Source: CAZWSE01 sp964636575
Lineage (GTDB): Bacteria; Pseudomonadota; Alphaproteobacteria; Rhodobacterales; Rhodobacteraceae
Direction: 5' to 3'
Assembly: GCA_964636575.1 (NCBI GenBank)
Contig: CAZWSE010000070.1
Span: 1-17,542, forward strand
DNA length: 17,542 nt
A model generated the notes under the pieces. The model saw only the letters and a list, made by a program, of their open reading frames with translations, was not told where the DNA came from and searched no databases. This document shows positions 1 through 7,383 of the stretch, piece after piece. A program made the position numbers and the translations under genes. Numbering within the stretch: the first letter of the stretch is position 1; every line of letters begins with the position of its first letter.

Positions 1-737
1 GGGCGGTAGGTGCTGTCCACGAAATCGCGGGTGGATTCAATCGCCCGTTCCACCGCGTCCTTGCCGACCAATGCGCCACCGCGACCGGGGGCGATGGCGT
101 CGACGTCGTAGGCTTTGATTGCATCGAGCGTTCCGCCCCAGTCGGCAAAGTGTCCGTCGCCGCAGTAACAGGCCGAATGGTCTTCCACGATGTCACCAGT
201 GAACATGACGTTCTGATCGGGCACATGGATGACCGCATCACCCGCCGTGTGGGCGCGGCCGATTTGTTTGATGTCAACGCGGCGGTTGCCCAGATACACG
301 GTCATGCTGTCGCTGAAGGTGGTTGTGGGCCACGTCAGGCCGGGGATGCTCTCGTGTCCTTCGAACAGGCGGGGGAAGCGTTGGAATTCACTGTCCCAGT
401 CTTCCTGACCACGCTCGGCCACCATTCCGCGTGCAACGTCGGACATAATGATCTGCGACGCACCAAAGGCCGAGGCTCCAAGCACCCGCACCGCGTGATA
501 ATGCGTCAGTACTACGTGGCTGATCGGCTTGTCCGTGACCTCGCGCACTTTCTCGATCACTTTGTTTGCCAGACGGGGCGTCGCCTGCGCTTCAATGATC
601 ATCACGCTGTCGTCGCCGATGATCACGCCGGAGTTCGGATCGCCCTCAGCAGTGAAGGCCCAAAGCCCGTCACCGATTTCGTCGAAGGTGATTTTCTTTT
701 CGGACATATCCCCTTGGGATGCGAATTTCTTAGCCAT
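1..737 (-). CDS. MBL-fold metallo-hydrolase, 3' end beyond window
   Basis: The visible part is 245 codons, starting at ATG 737 with AAGGA as ribosome binding site, and it runs off the left edge. The protein has the metallo-beta-lactamase fold pattern: a beta-rich N terminus, THYHAVR at residues 78-84, RAHTAGD at 161-167, FTGD at 179-182 and APGRG at 216-220. Compared with the usual HxHxDH ... H ... D ... H ligand set, the first two histidines (79, 81), H163 and D182 are present. The Asp and His of HxHxDH are V83 and R84, and the final His (normally in PGH) is R219. A one-metal or altered site is inferred. It lies 12 nt after the fumarylacetoacetase gene in the homogentisate operon, which suggests a role in aromatic catabolism such as thioester or ester hydrolysis, but the substrate cannot be read from sequence. 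Fold assignment is firm, function open. Confidence 0.85.
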   Translation of the reverse strand, partial: MAKKFASQGDMSEKKITFDEIGDGLWAFTAEGDPNSGVIIGDDSVMIIEAQATPRLANKVIEKVREVTDKPISHVVLTHYHAVRVLGASAFGASQIIMSDVARGMVAERGQEDWDSEFQRFPRLFEGHESIPGLTWPTTTFSDSMTVYLGNRRVDIKQIGRAHTAGDAVIHVPDQNVMFTGDIVEDHSACYCGDGHFADWGGTLDAIKAYDVDAIAPGRGGALVGKDAVERAIESTRDFVDSTYR

Positions 738-749
738 GTGTTGTGGTCC

Positions 750-2006
750 TTATGGGAATTTCGGGGCTGGCAGAATGGTGCCTTCGCAGGTGCCAAAGCC
801 GATGCGGTATCCGTCGCCTTGCGCGTGGCCTGACAGGGTCAGTGTGTCGCCGTCTTCAATGAAGCTGCGGGTTTCGCCGGTGTCGAGCGTGATCGGTTCC
901 TTGCCGCCCCATGACAATTCTAACAAGGACCCGCGTTGGTGCTTCTCAACACCCGAAATCGTACCCGACCCAAGCAGATCGCCCGCGTTCATCGCACATC
1001 CAGATGAGGCATGATGCGCCAGTTGTTGTGCGGCCGAATAGTACATTTCGTTGTAGTTCGTCTCAGCAATAACGCTGGCCTTGTCCGCGCCTTTAGGCTG
1101 CATATGAACCGCCAGATCAATGTCGTAGAGCATCGGGCCGGGTTCTTGCAGGTAAGGAAGTAGCTCAAACTGTCGGGGCGGGGTAGAGGTGCGAAACGGC
1201 TCCAACGCGGCTTTTGTGACGATCCAAGGGCTGATGGATGTGGCAAAGGCCTTTGCTTGGAATGGGCCAAGCGGCTGATATTCCCACGCTTGAATGTCCC
1301 TCGCAGACCAGTCGTTCAAGATGACATAGCCGAAGATCATATCGTCCGCTTCGGCCACGGTGATGGGGTGGCCCATCTCTGACGTTCCACCGACGATTGC
1401 GCCCATCTCAAGCTCAATATCGAGCCGTTTGCAGGCGCCGAAGCTGGGCACTGCCGCATCCGGCGCTTTCAGCTGGCCATTGGGTCGTGCGATATCGGTG
1501 CCGCTGACGACAACGGTGCTGGCGCGACCGTTGTACCCGATTGGGATGTGGAGCCAGTTCGGCGGTAGCGCGTTTTCTGCGCCGCGGAACATGGTGCCCA
1601 CATTCGTGGCGTGGTGACGGCCAGCGTAGAAATCGGTGTATTCAGACACGACCATAGGCATATGCAGGGTCGCATCAGCCATAGGCACCAGCATATCCGC
1701 CAGCATGGATTGTTCGGACGCGCCGTCGGACAGCAGGGCGATCAGGCGGGCACGCAGGGTGTCCCATGTCGCCGGCCCAAGCTCCATCACGTCGTTCCAG
1801 AAGGGCAGATCGAACACAGGTTCGTCACCCATGTTCACCAGTCCGGCCTCTTCCACGGCAGCCATATCAAGGATCATGTCCCCGATGGCGACACCGCACC
1901 GCGCGTCACTGTCTGCGGTCGAGAACACGCCGTAGGGCAGGTTGTTGAGAGGAAAGGGATGGTCAGCTGCATTCGCGCTTTCCACCCAAGATTTCATCAA
2001 TGGCAT
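750..2006 (-). CDS. fahA: Fumarylacetoacetase
   Basis: This 418-residue protein matches the length and pattern of fumarylacetoacetate hydrolase, the last enzyme of homogentisate breakdown, which splits fumarylacetoacetate into fumarate and acetoacetate in the cytoplasm. Visible family signatures are DFYAGRHHATNVGTMFRG, carrying the metal-binding Asp and the catalytic-type His, LDIELEMG with the two acidic metal ligands, and ILNDWSARDIQ followed by GPFQAKAF. Near the C terminus is GDLLGSGTISG. The start at ATG 2006 has an AGGA ribosome binding site that overlaps the stop of the 37-residue miniprotein gene upstream. The gene is third in a four-gene minus-strand operon behind hmgA, so substrate and product enzymes are made together. 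No oddity was seen; the reading frame is intact. Confidence 0.97.
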   Translation of the reverse strand: MPLMKSWVESANAADHPFPLNNLPYGVFSTADSDARCGVAIGDMILDMAAVEEAGLVNMGDEPVFDLPFWNDVMELGPATWDTLRARLIALLSDGASEQSMLADMLVPMADATLHMPMVVSEYTDFYAGRHHATNVGTMFRGAENALPPNWLHIPIGYNGRASTVVVSGTDIARPNGQLKAPDAAVPSFGACKRLDIELEMGAIVGGTSEMGHPITVAEADDMIFGYVILNDWSARDIQAWEYQPLGPFQAKAFATSISPWIVTKAALEPFRTSTPPRQFELLPYLQEPGPMLYDIDLAVHMQPKGADKASVIAETNYNEMYYSAAQQLAHHASSGCAMNAGDLLGSGTISGVEKHQRGSLLELSWGGKEPITLDTGETRSFIEDGDTLTLSGHAQGDGYRIGFGTCEGTILPAPKFP

Positions 2007-2015
2007 TCGGTATTC

Positions 2016-2129
2016 CTATTCTTGTTTATCTTTGGCAGCGTCGCGTTTGGCTTTTTGCCGTTTGAGAACAACGGCGATGACGATGAAAACGACGACCCAG
2101 AACAACAGATCGAGAAGGGCTTCGGGCAT
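2016..2129 (-). CDS. 37-residue membrane miniprotein
   Basis: This small gene lies between hmgA and the fumarylacetoacetase gene. It starts at ATG 2129 with AGGA 7 nt upstream and ends at TAG 2016, 9 nt before the next start. The product begins MPEALLDLLFWVVVFIVIAV, which is a hydrophobic helix of about 17 residues, and continues with a basic/charged tail (LKRQKAKRDAAKDKQE). That predicts a single-pass inner membrane protein whose basic end, by the positive-inside rule, faces the cytoplasm. Spacing, ribosome binding site and collinearity argue that it is translated as part of the operon. I do not recognise a named family. A role next to the soluble homogentisate enzymes is only inferred from position. 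Confidence 0.75.
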   Translation of the reverse strand: MPEALLDLLFWVVVFIVIAVVLKRQKAKRDAAKDKQE

Positions 2130-2177
2130 GTGTGGTCCTATAAGTGGCGAGACGGGATCGAAACCCGCCCCATGCTG

Positions 2178-3539
2178 TTACTTCTTCCCGGGCGTCCCGT
2201 CGAACTTCTTCTCTAGGCTATCCCAGCAATCGATATAGTCGTCTTGCAAGGGTGCCTCATTCGCGGCGAAGGGGGTCAGGTGCTGCGGGAAGCGGGTTTC
2301 AAACATGAAGGACATTGTGTTGTCCAGCTTGACGGCCTCAAGATCAGCGTTTGACGCGCCTTCAAAGGCATTCTTATCAGGGCCATGCGGCAGCATCATA
2401 TTGTGCAGGCTCATGCCGCCAGGGATAAACCCTTTGGGCTTGGCATCGTATTGTCCGTAAATGTTGCCCATCAGTTCAGACATGATGTTCTTGTGATACC
2501 ACGGCGGGCGGAACGTATCTTCGGCAACCATCCAGCGTTCGCGGAACAGAACGAAGTCGATGTTCGCCGTGCCTTCCACTCCGGAAGGTGCGGTCAGAAC
2601 GGTAAAGATGCTGGGATCAGGGTGGTCAAATAGAACCGCTCCAATCGGGCAATAGGTGGAAAGATCGTATTTCACCGGCGCATAGTTTCCGTGCCATGCG
2701 ACCACGTCCAAAGGGCTGTGCCCGATTTCGGTTTCGTGGAACTGTCCGCACCATTTGATGGTCAAGGTGCTCGGGGTTTCGACATCTTCATAGGCCGCAA
2801 CGGGTGTTTTGAAATCACGACGGTTCGCCATGCAGTTGGCTCCGATAGGTCCCCGCCCCGGTAGATCAAATTTCTGCCCGTAGTTTTCGCAGACAAACCC
2901 GCGCGCTGGCCCTTCGAGCACCTCAACACGGTACACAAGCCCCCGCGGTATGATCGCGATTTCTTGCGGGGCCAGATCGATCACGCCAAGTTCGGTGCAA
3001 AACCGCAAGCGGCCTTCTTGTGGAACAATCAGCAGCTCTGAATCAGCGGAATAGAAATAGGCGTCCTTCATGGACTCGGTCACAAGATAGATGTGGCTGG
3101 CCATGCCAACTTGGGTGTTCACATCGCCTGCGGTGGTCATCGTGTGCATGCCCGTCAACCACGTCAGCGGCTTGTCCGAATGGGGTACCGGATCCCAGCG
3201 ATACTGGCCCAAAGACACCACGTTAGGGTCTACATAGGGGGCGGATTTCCAATAAGGCAGGTCGATCTTTTTGTAGCGGCCTGAGTGTTTCACCGAAGGC
3301 CGGATACGGTAGCACCATGTGCGTTCGTTCTGGTGGCTGGGCGCTGTGAAAGCCGTGCCGGATAGTTGTTCACCGTATAGCCCATAGTTGCACTTCTGCG
3401 GGCTGTTCATGCCTTGGGGCAAAGCACCGGGCAGGGCTTCGGTTTCAAAATCATTGCCGAAACCGGGCATATAGCCTTCATGTGTGCCCACGGGGCTGGC
3501 GGCTTGTTTCATCGTAATCGGATGGCTTGGGCGATTCAT
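2178..3539 (-). CDS. hmgA: Homogentisate 1,2-dioxygenase
   Basis: The 453-residue product opens the ring of homogentisate to maleylacetoacetate using non-haem Fe(II) and O2, the committing step of tyrosine/phenylalanine catabolism through homogentisate. Diagnostic segments are YMPGFGNDFETEALPGALP at the N terminus, ERWMVAEDTFRPPWYHKN followed by IMSELMG (the H-x5-E pair matching the iron ligands of the human enzyme) and GGMSLHNMMLPHGPD (third His ligand). The frame stays open 19 codons further upstream to 3596. I chose ATG 3539 because AGGGAG precedes it at good spacing and because the longer version would run through the probable operator. It is the first gene of the operon and is transcribed divergently from a MarR-type regulator, which is the likely controller. 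Confidence 0.97.
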   Translation of the reverse strand: MNRPSHPITMKQAASPVGTHEGYMPGFGNDFETEALPGALPQGMNSPQKCNYGLYGEQLSGTAFTAPSHQNERTWCYRIRPSVKHSGRYKKIDLPYWKSAPYVDPNVVSLGQYRWDPVPHSDKPLTWLTGMHTMTTAGDVNTQVGMASHIYLVTESMKDAYFYSADSELLIVPQEGRLRFCTELGVIDLAPQEIAIIPRGLVYRVEVLEGPARGFVCENYGQKFDLPGRGPIGANCMANRRDFKTPVAAYEDVETPSTLTIKWCGQFHETEIGHSPLDVVAWHGNYAPVKYDLSTYCPIGAVLFDHPDPSIFTVLTAPSGVEGTANIDFVLFRERWMVAEDTFRPPWYHKNIMSELMGNIYGQYDAKPKGFIPGGMSLHNMMLPHGPDKNAFEGASNADLEAVKLDNTMSFMFETRFPQHLTPFAANEAPLQDDYIDCWDSLEKKFDGTPGKK

Positions 3540-3544
3540 ATCTG

Positions 3545-3556
3545 TGGTCTCCCTTG
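3545..3556 (-). promoter_or_regulatory. Ribosome binding site deciding the hmgA start
   Basis: On the minus strand AAGGGAGACC lies just upstream of ATG 3539. This strong Shine-Dalgarno match favours the 453-residue form over the start at 3596. Confidence 0.7.
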
Positions 3557-3573
3557 TGGCTGCATTAGAAATA

Positions 3574-3593
3574 TTAGTTGATTTTGTAACTAA
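3574..3593. promoter_or_regulatory. Inverted repeat, probable MarR operator
   Basis: TTAGTTGATTTTGTAACTAA has perfect 6-base arms (TTAGTT/AACTAA) around an 8-base centre. It sits midway in the 73-bp gap between the divergent starts of hmgA (3539) and the marR-family gene (3613), so it overlaps where both core promoters must lie. MarR dimers typically bind such short palindromes in divergent promoters. Inference: repression of both genes, relieved by homogentisate or a related intermediate. Confidence 0.65.
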
Positions 3594-3612
3594 CAAGCGC
3601 CAGACAGCAGAA

Positions 3613-4047
3613 ATGGACGAAAAAGATGCCTTTGATCTGCAAGAATTCCTGCCCTACCTGCTGAATCAAGCGGCTGAGGCCAGTTCCCTATCGTTCCAGC
3701 AGACCTACAAAGACCGCTACGGGATGCTGCGGACTGAATGGCGGGTGCTGTTTCATCTTGGCATTTACGGCGAGATGACAGCCAAGGACATCGGCACGCG
3801 CGCCAAAATTCATAAAACCAAAATCAGCCGCGCCGTTCAGGGATTGGAACAGCGCCGATTTCTGACCCGAACTAAGGACGACGATGACAGACGAGTCGAA
3901 AAGCTGACCCTGACCAAGCAAGGACAGGCCGCCTATGTCGACCTGCGCGGTGTTGCGGTCGCCTATGATCAGGACTTGGCCGCAGGTTTTGCGCCTGAGG
4001 ACATTCGTGTGTTGAGACGATTGCTAAAGCAACTCGCCGCGACTTAA
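3613..4047 (+). CDS. MarR-family transcriptional regulator
   Basis: The 144-residue protein has the size and layout of a MarR winged-helix regulator: an N-terminal helix (FLPYLLNQAAEASSLSF), a helix-turn-helix around residues 45-75 (WRVLFHLGIYGEMTAKDIG then IHKTKISRAVQGLEQRRFL), the wing motif DDDDRRVEKLTLTKQG near 80-97, and a C-terminal dimerisation helix. I start it at ATG 3613; the frame is open back to 3484, but that part overlaps hmgA and the operator. The ribosome binding site is weak. It is divergent from hmgA with a palindrome between them, so it probably senses an intermediate of the pathway and controls the homogentisate operon and itself. It ends 2 nt before the end of convergent mipZ, with no visible hairpin between. 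Confidence 0.92.
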   Translation: MDEKDAFDLQEFLPYLLNQAAEASSLSFQQTYKDRYGMLRTEWRVLFHLGIYGEMTAKDIGTRAKIHKTKISRAVQGLEQRRFLTRTKDDDDRRVEKLTLTKQGQAAYVDLRGVAVAYDQDLAAGFAPEDIRVLRRLLKQLAAT

Positions 4048-4049
4048 GG

Positions 4050-4859
4050 TCAGATATCGACGGTGACGCCAGGCAGGTTCAACGCTTTCATGAGATCACG
4101 CAGTTCCTGACGCGCAGCCACATTCGAGATGTTCATCTGCTTCACGCCCACATCCATCAGGTCCAAAAGGGTTAGACCACGGGGAAAAAGCTCACGGAAA
4201 ATGACCCGCTCATTAAAGCCGGGTGCGGTGCGAAAACCGACGCGCTTGGACAGCTTTTCGAGCGCCTTTTCCATCTTTTCTTTGTTGACCATGCGCTGGG
4301 CACCTAGTCGGTTGCGCACCACGATCCAGTCAATGGGCTGCAATCCGGCCTTGGATCGCAACTGCCGCGCGGCCCAGACCATTTCGGAATAAACCGACGG
4401 CCCCAGTATCTTTTCGCCTCCCGCATCAACCCGTGCCAGAAGGTCGAAATCAACAAAGCTGTCATTCAGGGGTGTGATCAACGTATCGGCCAGCGAATGT
4501 GCAACCTGACTAAGCCGCGTGTGCGAACCGGGGCAATCAATCAGGATAAAGTCGCTGTCAGGCTCTAACGCGGCAACAGCAGCGGATAGGCGGTGATCAT
4601 AGATGTTTTCGCCCGGTTTCAGCGATTTAGGGTCTATTTTGGGCAGGTCATGGTAGTCTGGGCTGGGCAGGTCGATGCCGGCTTTGGCAAGAAACGCTTT
4701 GCGGTTTTCGATGTAGCGCCCGAAGGTGCGTTGCCGCAAATCCAGATCAAGCGTTGAGACCTTGTGCCCCATCCGCACCAAAGCGGTTGAAACATGCATT
4801 GATACGGTCGATTTGCCCGCACCACCCTTTTCGTTTCCGACGACAATAATATGCGCCAT
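4050..4859 (-). CDS. mipZ: MipZ, division-plane positioning ATPase
   Basis: The 269-residue protein is a ParA/MinD-type P-loop ATPase. It has the deviant Walker A motif KGGAGKST at residues 11-18, the switch I-type aspartate in LDLDLRQRTFGRYIENR and a Walker B-type strand FILIDCPG. The RQRTFGRYIENR stretch and overall length match MipZ (about 270 residues) rather than ParA or Soj. In Caulobacter, MipZ forms a bipolar gradient through ParB and inhibits FtsZ assembly away from mid-cell; the same job is inferred here. The gene stands alone here: no ParB or FtsZ gene is visible. ATG 4859 has an AAAGGA site, and a candidate promoter lies at 4904-4932. It is convergent with the MarR gene. Confidence 0.92.
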   Translation of the reverse strand: MAHIIVVGNEKGGAGKSTVSMHVSTALVRMGHKVSTLDLDLRQRTFGRYIENRKAFLAKAGIDLPSPDYHDLPKIDPKSLKPGENIYDHRLSAAVAALEPDSDFILIDCPGSHTRLSQVAHSLADTLITPLNDSFVDFDLLARVDAGGEKILGPSVYSEMVWAARQLRSKAGLQPIDWIVVRNRLGAQRMVNKEKMEKALEKLSKRVGFRTAPGFNERVIFRELFPRGLTLLDLMDVGVKQMNISNVAARQELRDLMKALNLPGVTVDI

Positions 4860-4881
4860 GTGCCCGTCCTTTGCCCCGAGT

Positions 4882-4894
4882 GCCGATTTTCGGC
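4882..4894. other. Small hairpin in the mipZ leader
   Basis: GCCGA-TTT-TCGGC forms a perfect 5-bp stem with a 3-nt loop between the candidate mipZ promoter and its ribosome binding site. It has no U tract in the mipZ direction, so it is not an obvious terminator of mipZ. A role in leader stability or translation is speculative. Confidence 0.3.
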
Positions 4895-4903
4895 TTGTTA
4901 GAG

Positions 4904-4932
4904 ACTATATGGGCTCTGTTCTGGCTTGGGAA
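4904..4932 (-). promoter_or_regulatory. Candidate sigma-70 promoter for mipZ
   Basis: On the minus strand TTCCCA (4 of 6 matches to TTGACA) is followed after 17 nt by TATAGT (5 of 6 to TATAAT). Transcription would start near 4897, about 38 nt before the mipZ ATG. Confidence 0.45.
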
Positions 4933-5013
4933 GCACTGTCCACAAAGGGCTCAAATCAATGTGGCAGGGATGCAAGGCAGAGACAGGAGGCCTGTCCCGA
5001 CCTTGCAGAGCTT

Positions 5014-7029
5014 TTAGAGAAAGACGTTGTCGTCTGCGAACACAAGGACTTCGACGTTGACCACCGTGTCCGTACCTTCGCGGCCGCCTGACAGCCATGT
5101 CACCGTCGTCTCTGCCCCGTCTGTGGTGACGCTGTATTGGTCGCGGTTGCCTGAATAGAACGCATAGTCCCAGCCCGCGCCGCCATCGAGGTAATCGTCA
5201 TTGCCGCCACCGGTCAGTCTGTCTACGCCGCCGCCACCGCTCAGGGTATCTTCGCCGTAAAGCCCGCGCAGCACATTGCGGTCATCGTTGCCGGTTAGCG
5301 TGTCATCAAAGCTTGTGCCGGTCAGGTTGTCGATGAACCGGAACACATCGTCGTTGGCGTCGCCCGCATTGCCGCGACCGCTGTCTAGGGACGCAATCAC
5401 ACCCTCGGTGCCAGCCGAATAAGACACAGTGTCCTGCCCCGATCCACCGTCATAGACATCGCGTCCGCCAGAAGAACTGTTGAACCAATCATAACCACCA
5501 AGCCCGCGGAATTCATCGACCCCGTCCGAGCCGTAGAAGTTGTCTTGATAGATTGATCCTGTGGCCCGTTCGATGCTTGTGTAGGTGTCGCCCTGTGCGT
5601 CGCCCCCAAAGCCTTTGCCGGTTCCAAGGTTCACCAGCACCGCAGCAGATGAGGCAACATAAGACACCATGTCGTTGCCCGTACCGCCGTCAAAGTCGTC
5701 TTCCCCACCGCTTGCGACAATCCAGTCTGATCCACCAAGCCCGCGCAGTTTGTTGTCTGCGAAGTCGCCAACGATGTAGTCCGCATACGAGGTGCCTGTG
5801 ACGTTTTCGATCCGTGTCAAAGAGTTGCCGTCTGCGCCAGACACGGCTGATCCGTTCGCCAGATTAACCTGTACCGCTTGGGCAAGGTCACTGAAGCTGA
5901 CCGTGTCTACGCCTGACCCGCCATCGACGTTGTCCACCCCCGCGCCGGGGGTCAGCCAGTCGTCTCCGGCAGCCCCTTTGAGAGTGTCGTTGCCGGCTCC
6001 TCCGGACAAATTATTGGCCGCCATATTGCCATCAATCGTGTCGCTGCCGGACCCGCCGATTACATTCTCGATCAGGGATCGCGCGTCGCCCTGATACTGA
6101 AGTGCGTTGTAGATGTTGCCGTCGGCGAAGTTGCCATTGCCCAAACCGGCTTTCTGGCTGCTGCTGAACGAGCTGAAGTTGCCGGGCGTCAGATCAATAT
6201 CGAGATTGCTTGAATAGGCAGACAAATCGTAAGTGTCGGTGCCGCCGCCGTCCCAAATGGTCGCAAAAATGCGGTTGGCACCTGCATCAATTGACACCGA
6301 CCCATCGATGACCGTGTCGCCTGAGGACGGGCTCCAACTGTAGACAGTATCGCCCGAATTTGCATCAAAGCCCGCGCCATAAATGTGCTGAAGCGTGGCG
6401 ATGTCATACATCATAAAGGACTGTGCATAGCCGAATTGCTCATTGGTATAAGACCCTGCTGTCGATCCACCTTCGAATGATCTATACGACATGATGGTGT
6501 ATTGCATGTGGTCGGTCGCCAGTGGCGCCGTCACCCCTTCATGAGAGTGGTCGAGACCCAAGGCATGACCTATTTCATGCGCGATTGTCAGCCAGCCGTA
6601 GTTGCTGGCCAGCGGGTTGGACGTAAAGGACGAGCGGTCGATCCAAACATCGCCTCCTTCAATGAAGGTGGATGGGAAGAACGCAAAGGACGTCGGGCTA
6701 TCACTGGTTCTGCTGATCCGGAGATTCGCATTGGTATCGGAGCCCTCAACCACGTTCGCATCCGTGAACCCTTCAAATGAAAAGCCCTCGTTGATTGAGC
6801 TGCCATTCCCATCGATGAAGAAGCGTGCGGTGGCTTCCATGGTCGAATTGATCGCCTGAAACGTGCCCGTCACAGTGGGCAGATCGTAGAGGATGGGATT
6901 GTAATCAGAGGCCGTGTTCGGGAAAGCGTAGTCGATTGTTCCCGACCAAGCACGCGTTCCGATCAGGGATGCAATGGTCGGATCTGAACTGCTGGAAATA
7001 CTTTGGGTTGAGTTGCCCGTACCTGACAT
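5014..7029 (-). CDS. Serralysin-like RTX metalloprotease, type I secretion substrate
   Basis: The 671-residue product has a zinc-protease domain of the M10/serralysin type in its first third: HEIGHALGLDH at residues 151-161 (HExxHxxGxxH, catalytic E152) and a Met-turn at IMSY (M180). The segment MMYDIATLQHIYGAG (206-220) is typical of serralysins. From about residue 325 come glycine/aspartate-rich RTX motifs (GGSGSDTIDG, GGAGNDTLKG) that bind calcium, then three tandem modules of 78-80 residues (about 366-602) and a final RTX block. The last 45 residues (GNRDQYSV ... TVVNVEVLVFADDNVFL) resemble C-terminal type I secretion domains. No N-terminal signal peptide is present, as expected for that route. 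No ABC exporter, adaptor or inhibitor gene lies nearby. Extracellular protein degradation is inferred; the target is unknown. Confidence 0.93.
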   Translation of the reverse strand: MSGTGNSTQSISSSSDPTIASLIGTRAWSGTIDYAFPNTASDYNPILYDLPTVTGTFQAINSTMEATARFFIDGNGSSINEGFSFEGFTDANVVEGSDTNANLRISRTSDSPTSFAFFPSTFIEGGDVWIDRSSFTSNPLASNYGWLTIAHEIGHALGLDHSHEGVTAPLATDHMQYTIMSYRSFEGGSTAGSYTNEQFGYAQSFMMYDIATLQHIYGAGFDANSGDTVYSWSPSSGDTVIDGSVSIDAGANRIFATIWDGGGTDTYDLSAYSSNLDIDLTPGNFSSFSSSQKAGLGNGNFADGNIYNALQYQGDARSLIENVIGGSGSDTIDGNMAANNLSGGAGNDTLKGAAGDDWLTPGAGVDNVDGGSGVDTVSFSDLAQAVQVNLANGSAVSGADGNSLTRIENVTGTSYADYIVGDFADNKLRGLGGSDWIVASGGEDDFDGGTGNDMVSYVASSAAVLVNLGTGKGFGGDAQGDTYTSIERATGSIYQDNFYGSDGVDEFRGLGGYDWFNSSSGGRDVYDGGSGQDTVSYSAGTEGVIASLDSGRGNAGDANDDVFRFIDNLTGTSFDDTLTGNDDRNVLRGLYGEDTLSGGGGVDRLTGGGNDDYLDGGAGWDYAFYSGNRDQYSVTTDGAETTVTWLSGGREGTDTVVNVEVLVFADDNVFL
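5217..5935 (-). repeat. Three tandem 78-80-residue RTX modules
   Basis: Within the protease, a module starting DGG-SG-DTVSY/F and ending near LRGLGG-DW repeats three times. DGG occurs at residues 369, 447 and 527, giving periods of 78 and 80. Each copy carries a V-N/S-L strand, a GDA/GAD segment, an IE or ID-N/A-TG segment and a final glycine/aspartate turn. The copies are clearly diverged, so this is an old internal duplication. Confidence 0.7.
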
Positions 7030-7071
7030 AAGAAGTGCCTCTGTTACCGTGAATCATTGAGCTCAGGCGTC

Positions 7072-7077
7072 AGTATA
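7072..7077 (-). promoter_or_regulatory. Candidate -10 element of the protease gene
   Basis: TATACT (5 of 6 to TATAAT) lies on the minus strand 43 nt before the protease ATG and just after the rpmE terminator. No good -35 is visible at the usual spacing, so an activator or alternative sigma factor is possible. Confidence 0.3.
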
Positions 7078-7090
7078 CCTTTAACCTGCA

Positions 7091-7121
7091 CAAAAAAAAC
7101 CGCCGCCCCAAAGGGACGGCG
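7091..7121 (-). terminator. Rho-independent terminator after rpmE
   Basis: On the minus strand a 9-bp stem (CGCCGTCCC/GGGGCGGCG, one G-U pair) with a TTT loop is followed by G and then eight T residues. It lies 30 nt downstream of the rpmE stop and closes the translation-gene cluster. Confidence 0.93.
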
Positions 7122-7150
7122 ATTTGACGCTATTGCGCTGCGCAAGGGTT

Positions 7151-7372
7151 TTAGAACCCGAGGCCTGCGTATTTGTTTTTGAATTTGGAAACCCGACCGC
7201 CGGTGTCCAGAATACGGCCTGTGCCGCCTGTCCAGGCAGGGTGAACCGTTGGGTCGATGTCCAGCGCCAATGTGTCGCCTTCTTTGCCCCAGGTCGATTT
7301 CATTTCCAGCATCGTGCCATCGGTCATTTTGACGTTGATGGTGTGATATTCGGGATGTGTATCTGCTTTCAT
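7151..7372 (-). CDS. rpmE: 50S ribosomal protein bL31
   Basis: The 73-residue protein starts MKADTHPEYHTINVKMTDG and ends SKFKNKYAGLGF, the bL31 pattern. It contains no cysteines, so it is the zinc-independent (C-minus) form. I use ATG 7372, since the codon before it (TTG 7375) is in frame but the ATG has AAGGA at proper distance; that site overlaps the rplS stop codon. bL31 sits on the large subunit near the central protuberance and bridges to the small subunit. It is the last gene of the cluster, 11 nt after rplS, and is followed by a strong terminator. Confidence 0.96.
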   Translation of the reverse strand: MKADTHPEYHTINVKMTDGTMLEMKSTWGKEGDTLALDIDPTVHPAWTGGTGRILDTGGRVSKFKNKYAGLGF

Positions 7373-7383
7373 CAAACTGATCC

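Noticed and set aside
150..2216. Plus-strand open frames opposite the fumarylacetoacetase and MBL genes
   Set aside because: They are antisense shadows of well-recognised minus-strand genes, and their products show no recognisable family pattern.
3540..3596. Extra 19 codons at the N terminus of hmgA
   Set aside because: They would cover the operator-like repeat, lack a good ribosome binding site, and are not part of the usual dioxygenase N terminus; AGGGAG supports ATG 3539.
4982..4996. Hairpin GACAGG-AGG-CCTGTC after the protease gene as a terminator
   Set aside because: The stem is perfect but only 6 bp and no U tract follows in the minus direction. A terminator is possible but not supported enough to list.
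5217..5935. CRISPR-like or tandem DNA repeat
   Set aside because: The repetition is protein-level RTX coding sequence with diverged DNA, not evenly spaced identical repeats.
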